Part shown: piece by piece, positions 16,698-23,753 of the stretch | Layout of the letters: the number at the start of each line of letters is the position of its first letter | Numbering within the stretch: the first letter of the stretch is position 1 | NCBI RefSeq assembly: GCF_000740775.1 | Contig: NZ_JFGS01000018.1 | Location: 16,898 to 80,897, forward strand | Direction: 5' to 3' | DNA from: Haematobacter missouriensis | GTDB taxonomy: Bacteria > Pseudomonadota > Alphaproteobacteria > Rhodobacterales > Rhodobacteraceae | Length of the DNA stretch: 64,000 nucleotides | Made by a program: the position numbers and the translations under genes | The notes under the pieces: generated by a model | Databases searched by the model: none | What the model was told of the DNA's origin: nothing | The model's input: only the letters and a program-made list of their open reading frames with translations

Positions 16698-18140
16698 TCA
16701 GACGGCCGAGCAGATGTATTTCATCTCGACATATTCCTCGATGCCGAACTTCGATCCTTCCCGGCCGAGACCGGACTGCTTCACCCCGCCGAAGGGCGCG
16801 ACCTCGTTGGAGATGAGGCCGGTGTTGTGTCCGACGATGCCGTAGTCCAGCGCCTCCGCCACCCGGATCGAGCGGGCGAAGTCCTTCGTGAAGAAATAGG
16901 AGGCGAGGCCGAAGATCGTGTCATTGGCCATGCGGATCGCCTCCTCCTCCGTGTCGAACGGGAAAAGCGGCGCGACGGGGCCGAACGTCTCCTCCCGCGC
17001 GACGACCATCTCCGGCGTCACGCCGGTGACCACGGCGGGAGAGATGAACAGCCCGCCCAGACGTTCGCCCCCGGTGACGACCTTGCCGCCCTTCGCCCGC
17101 GCATCGGCGAGATGTTCCTCCACCTTTTCGATGGCGGCGGGTTCGATCAGCGGACCGAGGACGACGCCCTCCTCCGTGCCGGGGCCGACCTTCATCTTCT
17201 CCACCTTCGCCACCAGCCGCCGGGTGAACTCCTCATACACGCCGCGCTGGACGAGGATGCGGTTGGCGCAGACGCAGGTCTGTCCGGCATTGCGGTATTT
17301 GGAGGCGATCGTCCCCTCCACCGCCTGATCGAGATCGGCATCGTCAAAGACGATGAGCGGCGCGTTGCCGCCAAGCTCCAGCGACAGTTTCTTGATCGTC
17401 GGCGCACATTGCGCCATCAGCGTGCGCCCCACTTCGGTCGATCCGGTGAAGGACAGCTTCCGCACCGTCTCCGATCCTGTGAGCACCTTGCCGATCACAC
17501 TGCTCTTGCCGGTGATGACCTGAAGCACGCCCTTCGGGATGCCCGCTTCCTCCGCCAGAACGGCGAGCGCAAGCGCGGTGAGCGGGGTGAGGTCGGCAGG
17601 TCGCACGATCATCGTGCAACCGGCGGCGAGCGCGGGGCCGACCTTGCGGGTGATCATCGCAGCCGGAAAGTTCCACGGCGTGATGGCAGCGGTAACGCCG
17701 ATGGGCTGACGGATGACGGTGATGCGCTTGTCGGCCTGCGGGGCGGGGATCGTGTCGCCATAGACGCGCTTGGCCTCCTCCGCGAACCACTCGATGAAGG
17801 AGGCGGCATAGACGATTTCGCCCTTGGCCTCCGCCAGCGGCTTGCCCTGTTCCGATGTCAGGATGAGCGCGAGATCATCCGCATTCGCGATGATGAGGTC
17901 GAACCATTTGCGGAGGATCTGGCTGCGCTCCTTGGCGGCGCGTTTCGCCCACGGGCCGAAGGCGCGGTCGGCGGCTGCGATGGCCTCCTCCGTCTCTGCC
18001 TCGCCCAGACGCGGAACCCGGCCGACCACATCGCCGGTCGCCGGGTTGGTGACGTCGAGCCATTCGCCCGACCGCCCCTCCACCCACGCGCCATCGATAT
18101 AAGCGGCGGATTTCAGCAGGGCGGAATTGTTGAGTTTCAT
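16698..18140 (-). CDS. gabD: NAD(P)-dependent aldehyde dehydrogenase, succinate-semialdehyde type
   Basis: 480 aa from ATG 18140 (MKLNNSALLKSAAYIDGAWV). GabD-type aldehyde dehydrogenase: NFPAAMITRKVGPALAAGCT, the glycine-rich FTGSTEVGRTLMAQ, the catalytic Glu in LELGGNAPLIVFDDADLD and the catalytic Cys in NAGQTCVCANR; ETFGPVAPLFPF near the end. GabD relatives act on succinate, glutarate and adipate semialdehydes, which fits a last step from omega-oxo acid to dicarboxylate in this operon. It is the first gene of the minus-strand run and so probably lies next to the promoter (18,141-18,270). Confidence 0.87.
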   Translation of the reverse strand: MKLNNSALLKSAAYIDGAWVEGRSGEWLDVTNPATGDVVGRVPRLGEAETEEAIAAADRAFGPWAKRAAKERSQILRKWFDLIIANADDLALILTSEQGKPLAEAKGEIVYAASFIEWFAEEAKRVYGDTIPAPQADKRITVIRQPIGVTAAITPWNFPAAMITRKVGPALAAGCTMIVRPADLTPLTALALAVLAEEAGIPKGVLQVITGKSSVIGKVLTGSETVRKLSFTGSTEVGRTLMAQCAPTIKKLSLELGGNAPLIVFDDADLDQAVEGTIASKYRNAGQTCVCANRILVQRGVYEEFTRRLVAKVEKMKVGPGTEEGVVLGPLIEPAAIEKVEEHLADARAKGGKVVTGGERLGGLFISPAVVTGVTPEMVVAREETFGPVAPLFPFDTEEEAIRMANDTIFGLASYFFTKDFARSIRVAEALDYGIVGHNTGLISNEVAPFGGVKQSGLGREGSKFGIEEYVEMKYICSAV

Positions 18141-18273
18141 GGCGTGCTTCCCCGGATGTTCATTATATTGAACTGTGTTCAGAAATCTGCCGGGGAAGGC
18201 AGCATGTGTCAACCCCCGGAGAACCGCGGGGATGATCTACACCGGCTCCGAGTTCATACCGTTGGGAGAGGGG

Positions 18274-18486
18274 TCAGTCTTCAACCCCGACCATCACATC
18301 GGACGCCTTGACGACGGCGGCAGCGGTGCTCCCCACCGTCAGGCCGAGGTCCGCAACCGCTTCGTTGGTGATGGAAGCGGTGATCACGGTGCCGCCTCCG
18401 ATGTCGATCCGCACATGGCTGGTCACCGTGCCCGTGACAATATCAACCACCTTGCCCCTGAGAACATTGCGCGCACTGAGTTTCAT
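18274..18486 (-). CDS. mop: Molbindin (single Mop/TOBE-domain molybdate-binding protein)
   Basis: 70 aa, the size of a single Mop domain. MKLSARNVLRGKVVDIVTGT opens with the SARN motif of molbindins, and the rest fits the TOBE fold (VRIDIGGGTVITASITNEAV). Such proteins assemble as hexamers and store or buffer molybdate or tungstate in the cytoplasm. No modABC gene is in the window, so it is an orphan. ATG 18486 is preceded by a GAGGAGG ribosome site. A molybdoenzyme elsewhere, for example a purine-oxidising one, is its likely client. Confidence 0.84.
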   Translation of the reverse strand: MKLSARNVLRGKVVDIVTGTVTSHVRIDIGGGTVITASITNEAVADLGLTVGSTAAAVVKASDVMVGVED

Positions 18487-19245
18487 TCGTTCCTCCTCTC
18501 GGCATCTGCCATAACCGATGATCCTGTTTCGCGCCCCCTGACGTCAAGAGAAACGCCGTGGCCGTTGACGGGAATAACCTTGGGAAACGGGGTGCAGCGG
18601 CGCGGGCAAGCGAGCTGGCTCGAAGGGCCGGACGCCTTCAGCCGTCTCCAGCCGCGAGGCATGGGTATCGCGCGGCAACATTTCCGCAACGTATCCTTAT
18701 AGGCGGGAGGCTCCCGCCCGCATCGACCTGATCGACATCATCGTCATGCGGCGGTGCTGGCCACGGCCTGTTGCGCGGTCAGACCACACGGCCCGACCCT
18801 GCTTCGCGCGGCCGGTGTGACCCGCCCGATCCACGCCCGATCTACGTCGGAGGAGGGCAGGCCGCTATCCTTCGGCGGACATGTTCCCGCCCGACAGCGG
18901 ATGGAGGAAAGCTCCCGACATCAACGCATCTGCCTGTAGCAAGGACGTGTTGCTCCGGTGATCGTCTGAACCGCGATGGCTATGTACGCGACTCGTGGCG
19001 TTCCATTGGGAGGGAGCGGCTGACCCTTGCCATTTCGGCCGATGCGCGGTTCCTGCGCCATCCCGAAGCCGCGATGCCCTTCCGCTTGCAAGGGTTTGGG
19101 CGAAAGCCTGCTCCCCATGGCCATCGATCCGGTCCGTCATCATACCATGGGGAGGCATCTCCAACCGGAGCGCCGGTAGCTCAGGGCGGGCGTGTCCCCT
19201 GCACCACAGGCCATGAGGCGCAGGCTGACGAAAGCGAACGAGGGC

Positions 19246-19400
19246 CCGGGCTGCTGAAAAGCCGGACATTGACCTGCCCCTGCGTCGGATGCCGGAAAAC
19301 CGGTTCGGGCATGCGCCGAAACTGCGGTTTCCGGGGCGCGGTTCAGGATGTGGAAAAGCCTCCCCGGTGCCCTCGGAGTGCTTTTTTTGCAGCCTGTTGA
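19246..19400 (+). repeat. MITE-like dispersed repeat, copy 3
   Basis: About 155 bases, starting GGGCTGCTGAAAAGCCGG and ending CTTTTTTTGCAGCCTGTTG, an imperfect inverted pair. Internally CTGCGGTTTCCGGGGCGCG is shared with the copy at 46,696 and, more loosely, with 28,443. No coding capacity. Confidence 0.68.
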
Positions 19401-19429
19401 TGAGCGGAGCGACGGGACTGAAGGCTGCG

Positions 19430-19463
19430 GTGCAAACGAGGCTGGGGTGCAAACGAGGCTGGG
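19430..19463. repeat. 17-base tandem duplication
   Basis: Two perfect copies of GTGCAAACGAGGCTGGG in direct repetition, followed by a third partial start (GTGC). It lies just after the MITE-like repeat, in non-coding DNA. Confidence 0.85.
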
Positions 19464-19598
19464 GTGCGACCAAGGCGACCGCTGCGGCATGGCAACGCTT
19501 TGGCTCTTGCTCGCGCCGTCAATCCGCCGTGGGGCAGAGCCCGAAGCGTCGCGGCGGAAGCGGCCAATCCCGCCCGCGCCCGGACCCGCTTCCCGGGA

Positions 19599-20630
19599 TC
19601 AAGACGCTCCCGCCGCGCCCTTCCGCCAGTAGGCGGTGACGAAATGTGTCTCGCGCGGATGGTTCAGGACGGTGCGGAGATGGCTGCGAAGTTCGCGGAA
19701 GGCGGCGAATTCCAGCCCGGCCCAGACATAGGTTTCCGGCGGGACGGACAGCGTTTTCAGCGCTGCCACCAGAGCTGCGCCGGGCGGGCCGTCGCGAAGG
19801 AACCAGTGCAGCTCCACGCCGCCGGGGTGAGGGAGCGCCTGCCGCTCCGCCGCATCCGAAACCTCAATGAAGGCGTGGCCCTGCATGTCCGGGGCCGCGT
19901 CCTCCAGTGCGCGGGCGATGGCGGGCAGGGCAGTCTCATCTCCCGCAAGCAGCACGTGGCCTTCCCGCGGGATGCCACCGCCGCCGGGGCCGACCAGCGC
20001 CAGCCGCTCCCCCACCCGCGCCGTGGCGGCAAAGGCCGAACCGGGACCGGCGTCGTCATGCAGAACGAAGTCGATTTCCATCCAACCTGCCGCCGGGTCG
20101 ATGCGGCGGATGGTATATTTGCGCACGACCCCGTTGCCGAAGGTGAACCGCCCCTCGGCATCGAAATGGGGCCAGACGGGGGCTTCATCCGCCGGCGGCA
20201 GCAGCAGCTTGCAGTGCAGCGCCGACAGGTCGGCGAAGCGCAGCAGCTCCGGGCCGGACAGCCGGAGGCGGCGCATGGCGGGGGTGATGTCCTCAATCCC
20301 CACGATCTCCATCTGGCGGAAGTTGGGAGGGACAGTCGTCTCGGGGAGGCCCCAGTCAACCTTCGGGCCGCCGAACTCTGCCAGATGTTCGCCAAGGTCG
20401 AGGCGCATCTCATGGGCGAGGGAGGCATCAGCGCCCCATGCCTCCATCTCCAGCACATCCGCAGCCACGGTGACGGTGGCGCGACGGAGGCCGAAGTCGA
20501 TGCGCCAGACCCCTTCCGCCGTCTCCACCCGTGCGCCATGGCCGCCCAGATGCTCTGCGATCAGCCGGGCGAGCGCGGGTGCCTCCGGGGTAGTGACGCG
20601 GGCGGTGGTGGTCATCTCAGGCATGGTCAT
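19599..20630 (-). CDS. Siderophore-interacting protein (NADPH-dependent ferric reductase)
   Basis: 343 aa from ATG 20630 (MTMPEM...), which follows TTGGAGAGC; an in-frame TTG at 20639 is weaker. An N-terminal DUF2218-like domain (about residues 10-100) is fused to a SIP/ViuB FAD-binding domain: VRKYTIRRID (FAD), VLHDDAGPGSAFAATARVGE, GPGGGGIPREGHVLLAGDET (NADPH side) and the C-terminal YVWAGLEFAAFRELRSHLR with ETHFVTAYWRKG. These cytoplasmic enzymes reduce the iron in imported ferric siderophores to release it. It overlaps the ATPase gene by 14 bases and is the last gene of the uptake cluster. Confidence 0.88.
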   Translation of the reverse strand: MTMPEMTTTARVTTPEAPALARLIAEHLGGHGARVETAEGVWRIDFGLRRATVTVAADVLEMEAWGADASLAHEMRLDLGEHLAEFGGPKVDWGLPETTVPPNFRQMEIVGIEDITPAMRRLRLSGPELLRFADLSALHCKLLLPPADEAPVWPHFDAEGRFTFGNGVVRKYTIRRIDPAAGWMEIDFVLHDDAGPGSAFAATARVGERLALVGPGGGGIPREGHVLLAGDETALPAIARALEDAAPDMQGHAFIEVSDAAERQALPHPGGVELHWFLRDGPPGAALVAALKTLSVPPETYVWAGLEFAAFRELRSHLRTVLNHPRETHFVTAYWRKGAAGAS

Positions 20631-21387
20631 GCTCTCCAATCAGTCGCCGGATGCGCAGGGCGCCCCGGTCCAGTTCCGCCTCCACGCCCCAGACGCGGGC
20701 GAAGATGTCGGGCGTCAGGACGGTCTCCGTCGCGCCCTCGGCGGCCAGTCGTCCGCTTTCCAGCACGGCCACACGCTCCGCCCATGCGGCGGCAAGCGGG
20801 ATGTCATGCAGCACGACGACGATCCGCCGCCCGTCCCGCGCGATCTCGGCCAGAAGCTGCATGACGCGGTGCTGATGGGCGATGTCGAGCATGCTCGTCG
20901 GCTCGTCCAGCAAAAGGAGCGGTGCGTCGCCGGCCAGCGCGGGGGCAAGGCCCGCCATCTGCCGCTGCCCGCCCGAGAGCCTGTCCAGCCGGTCGAGCGC
21001 CAGCCCCCCCGCCCCCAGCCGATCAAGCGCGGTGAGCGCCGCTTCCGCCGCGCTTTCACGCGACAGGCCCGGACGGGCCGCGCGGATCGCGGCGACGGAG
21101 GCTTCCAGCACGGTCAGCCCCACGCCGGAGGGCAGCATCTGCGGCACGAAAGCCACCTTGCGCGCCCGGTCGCGCGGCGAAAGGGCCAGCAGGTCCACGC
21201 TGTCGAGCCGGACCTCTCCCCGCGCGGGCAGAAGCCCGGCGATGGCGCGGAGCGCGGTGGATTTCCCCGCCCCGTTCGGCCCCAGCAATGCGGTGATGCC
21301 GCCGCCCGCCGTCTGGGACAGCGACAGATCGTGCAGTACCGGGCGACCGGGATAGCCCGACATCAGATGGTGGACGGCAAAGCTCAT
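20617..21387 (-). CDS. fecE: Siderophore ABC transporter ATP-binding protein
   Basis: 256 aa from ATG 21387 (MSFAVHHLMSGYPGRPVLHD), which overlaps the permease stop (ATGA). Walker A LLGPNGAGKSTALRAI, signature LSGGQRQMAGLAPAL, Walker B LLLLDEPTSMLDIAHQ and the switch VVVLHDIPLAAAWAERV are those of FepC/FecE ATPases. It drives uptake of ferric siderophore through the adjacent FecCD-type permease. The gene symbol is by family; which siderophore is carried is unknown. Confidence 0.9.
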   Translation of the reverse strand: MSFAVHHLMSGYPGRPVLHDLSLSQTAGGGITALLGPNGAGKSTALRAIAGLLPARGEVRLDSVDLLALSPRDRARKVAFVPQMLPSGVGLTVLEASVAAIRAARPGLSRESAAEAALTALDRLGAGGLALDRLDRLSGGQRQMAGLAPALAGDAPLLLLDEPTSMLDIAHQHRVMQLLAEIARDGRRIVVVLHDIPLAAAWAERVAVLESGRLAAEGATETVLTPDIFARVWGVEAELDRGALRIRRLIGEHDHA

Positions 21388-22427
21388 CGCGCGACCCGGG
21401 CGATCAGGACGAAGAACACCGGCAGGCCGATCAGCGAGGTGACGATCCCCACCGGCAACAGCACGCCGGGGATCACCGTCTTGGCGGCGGCGGAGGCGAG
21501 AGAGACGAGCAGCGCCCCGATCAGCAGGCTCGCGGGCAGGAAATGGCGGTGATCCTCGCCCACCGTCAGCCGCGCGAGATGCGGAGCGACGAGACCCACG
21601 AAGCCGATGGTGCCCGCCGTGGCCACCGCCGCCGCCGCCAGAAGACTGATGCGGAGGAGCGCCATGAACCGCAGCCGCCCGGGATCGACACCGAGGCTCG
21701 CCGCCCGCTCCGCCCCGAGACGCAGCACGGTGAGCCGGGAGGACGCGGCAAGGGAGAACGGCACGGCGATGACCAGCGCCCCCGCCATCAGCGCCACCCG
21801 GCGGCCATCGGCCTGCGCGAGATCGCCCATGCCCCAGAGCGCGAACTGCTTCAGCGCCTCTGCCGGGGCCACGAACTGCACCAGCGCCAGAAGCGCGTTG
21901 AAGGTGAAGACCAGCGCGATGCCGAACAGCACCAGCAGCGCCGCGTTCCCCTCTCTCCCCCGCACCAGCAGTTGCAGCAGCGCGATCGACAGCGCGGCGG
22001 CGACGAAGGCATTGCCCGCCACGGCAAGGTCCGGCGGCAGCCCCGGCAGGGCCAGCCCGAACACGATCGCCAGTGCCGCGCCGAAGCCGGCGGCCGCCGA
22101 CACACCCAGCGTGAAGGGGCTGGCGAGCGGATTGTCCAGCACAGTCTGCATTTCCGCCCCCGCCAGCGCGAGCCCCGCGCCCACGAGCAATGCCAGCACG
22201 GCGACGGGAAGGCGGAGCTTCCACACGATGGTCATGGTCGCGGGGGAAAGCGTGGTATCCCCGCTGAGTGCACGCCACAGGTCACTGATGCTCAACCCCG
22301 CAGGGCCGGTGCAGAGGTCCAGCACGAAGGCACCCACTACCGCCAGCGCCATCACCGCCAGAAATCCGGTGCGCCGCCGTTCTGCCGCGCGGTGGCGGGA
22401 AAGCCGGATATCTGTCGTCGCCGTCAT
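21384..22427 (-). CDS. FecCD-family siderophore ABC permease
   Basis: 347 aa from ATG 22427 (MTATTDIRLSRHRAAERRRT). About ten hydrophobic segments and the FecCD motifs GAGLALAGAEMQTVLDNPLA (the usual GxxLxxxGxxxQxxxxNPLA), FTLGVSAAAGFGAAL, and GTIGFVGLVAPHLARLTVGE (the EAA-like coupling site for the ATPase). Only one permease gene is present, so the channel is presumably a homodimer as in BtuC/HmuU. It sits between the binding protein (19-base gap) and the ATPase (ATGA overlap). Confidence 0.9.
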   Translation of the reverse strand: MTATTDIRLSRHRAAERRRTGFLAVMALAVVGAFVLDLCTGPAGLSISDLWRALSGDTTLSPATMTIVWKLRLPVAVLALLVGAGLALAGAEMQTVLDNPLASPFTLGVSAAAGFGAALAIVFGLALPGLPPDLAVAGNAFVAAALSIALLQLLVRGREGNAALLVLFGIALVFTFNALLALVQFVAPAEALKQFALWGMGDLAQADGRRVALMAGALVIAVPFSLAASSRLTVLRLGAERAASLGVDPGRLRFMALLRISLLAAAAVATAGTIGFVGLVAPHLARLTVGEDHRHFLPASLLIGALLVSLASAAAKTVIPGVLLPVGIVTSLIGLPVFFVLIARVAR

Positions 22428-22446
22428 GGGTCTGCCCGTTCCGTTC

Positions 22447-23547
22447 TCACTCCGCTGCGTCGATCCACAGCGCCCCGGTGAGCGGGGCGGCAAGGAAGCG
22501 CGCATTGATCTCGGCCAGAGTGGCGGCGGGGTCAAGGTCGGGGAACAACTCGGGGTGAATCCAGCGGGCCAGCGCCTCGATGGCGACCATGTTGATGGCG
22601 GAGATGGTCAACCCGTGCCAGATGCCGTGCAGCCGCTGCGTGGCAAAGGCGGGCGTCTCCGCGATCCCGGTGCGGGAAGCGGCGGCGCGCAGTCCCTGCC
22701 GGGCCGTCTCCGCATCCGCCCCGGGCCCGACGACCAGTCCCCCCGCTGCCGCCAGATAGCTGCCGCCCGTCGCGATATAGACTTGCGGCGCGCGGGCGAT
22801 GACATATTCCGCGGACAGAGGCCCTGCCATGCCCGGGATGACCTCGGCCCCGATATTCTCCCCGCCCGCGAACTCGACGAAGTCCCCTATGCCCTCGCCC
22901 TTGCCGGGGGACAGGCAGCAGGTTCCGCGCCCGGCATGGGCCTCCAACAGCACGGGGGGGCGGGCATTTTCGGGCAGGTCGGCCAACCGCGCGCTGATCC
23001 CCGCGATCCGCGCGTCGGCAAAGGCGGCATAGGCGCGTGCCTGCTCCTCCCGCCCGATGAGTTGGCCCAGCCGGAGGAGGCCGGCATGCGGCTCCTCCGC
23101 CCGGATGGTGGGTGTGAGCGCCAGCACGGCCACGGAAATGCCTGCGGACTCCAGCACCCGGATCGTCGTAGGAGAGCGGTTGTAGAACGGGTCCAGCACC
23201 ACCAGATCGGGGGAAAGCGCGATCAGCCCCTCCACCGAACCGCCCGCCGCCGGATCGCCGATATCCGGCACGGCCGCAAGGGCGGGGAGCGCCGCTTCCA
23301 TCTCCGCCCGCGCGCCCGCATCGAGCCGCGCCGCGTTCCAGCCCGCCAGACGCGCGGCCGGATCGGGATCGATCAACGCGAGCGCGATGAACCCCATCCC
23401 GTCGGTCAGCACGATCCTTTGTGCCGGTTGGGCCAGCGTCACCTGCCGTCCCGCGTCGTCGGTGATGGCCACCTCTGCACCGGCAGGCCATGGCAGCAGA
23501 GCCATCAGGCAGACCGCCGCCCATATCCCGGCACGGGCGGTTGTCAT
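22447..23547 (-). CDS. Siderophore/iron ABC transporter periplasmic binding protein
   Basis: 366 aa from ATG 23547, which gives a classical signal peptide ending in LLPWPAGAEV. TroA/FhuD-like class III binding protein: VAITDDAGRQVTLAQPAQRI at the mature start, then IALSPDLVVLDPFYNRSPTT and FVEFAGGENIGAEVIP. The frame stays open upstream; an alternative ATG at 23760 overlaps the receptor stop (ATGGTGA) and would add 71 residues, including four QAHPQ repeats, before the signal peptide. I prefer 23547 because a signal sequence should be N-terminal, but coupling at 23760 cannot be excluded. It captures the ferric siderophore delivered by the TonB receptor. Confidence 0.82.
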   Translation of the reverse strand: MTTARAGIWAAVCLMALLPWPAGAEVAITDDAGRQVTLAQPAQRIVLTDGMGFIALALIDPDPAARLAGWNAARLDAGARAEMEAALPALAAVPDIGDPAAGGSVEGLIALSPDLVVLDPFYNRSPTTIRVLESAGISVAVLALTPTIRAEEPHAGLLRLGQLIGREEQARAYAAFADARIAGISARLADLPENARPPVLLEAHAGRGTCCLSPGKGEGIGDFVEFAGGENIGAEVIPGMAGPLSAEYVIARAPQVYIATGGSYLAAAGGLVVGPGADAETARQGLRAAASRTGIAETPAFATQRLHGIWHGLTISAINMVAIEALARWIHPELFPDLDPAATLAEINARFLAAPLTGALWIDAAE

Positions 23548-23610
23548 GGCCGTCACCGCCGCCGCCAACCCCGCCGCCATCCCCCGCGCCACCCATGACC
23601 GGCGTCCCGC

Positions 23611-23678
23611 CTGCTGGGGATGTGCCTGCTGGGGATGTGCCTGCTGGGGATGTGCCTGCTGGGGATGTGCCTGCTGGG
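23611..23678. repeat. 15-base tandem repeat, four copies plus a partial
   Basis: Four perfect direct copies of CTGCTGGGGATGTGC (23611-23670), then an 8-base partial copy. The unit is a multiple of three; read on the minus strand in the binding-protein frame it encodes QAHPQ four times. It lies between the receptor stop and the preferred start of the binding protein. Such repeats change in number by slippage. Confidence 0.9.
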
Positions 23679-23753
23679 CCGCCCCGCGTGCGGGGGCGGG
23701 CCAGCAGGTCGCAGGGCTGCCCGCTTCCGGCTGCGGGAGGCGGGCCAGCCGCT

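Larger units (their letters stand above)
18487..19598. other. Gene-free interval of 1.1 kb
   Basis: No convincing gene on either strand: the open frames are short, overlap one another and show no family motif. It contains one MITE-like repeat (19,246-19,400) and a 17-base tandem duplication (19,430-19,463). Otherwise I see nothing identifiable; it may be decayed DNA. Confidence 0.6.

Noticed and set aside
15630..18311. Very long open frame (893 codons) antisense to the alcohol and aldehyde dehydrogenase genes
   Set aside because: It mirrors two strongly conserved genes on the other strand; high GC keeps the frame open and the product shows no family motif. The same holds for 37449-39956, 40616-43168 and 59461-61926.
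18490..18690. Possible fragment of a molybdate gene next to the molbindin
   Set aside because: A short minus-strand frame (IPVNGHGVSLDVRG) hinted at a family but could not be matched to modABC by any motif.
19168..19240. tRNA-like start GCGCCGGTAGCTCAGGGCGG
   Set aside because: The D-arm look-alike has no matching GAGC, no anticodon stem and no TTCGA arm or matching acceptor stem.
23611..23678. CRISPR-like array
   Set aside because: Units are adjacent 15-base copies without spacers, so it is a simple tandem repeat. No CRISPR array or cas gene was seen anywhere.
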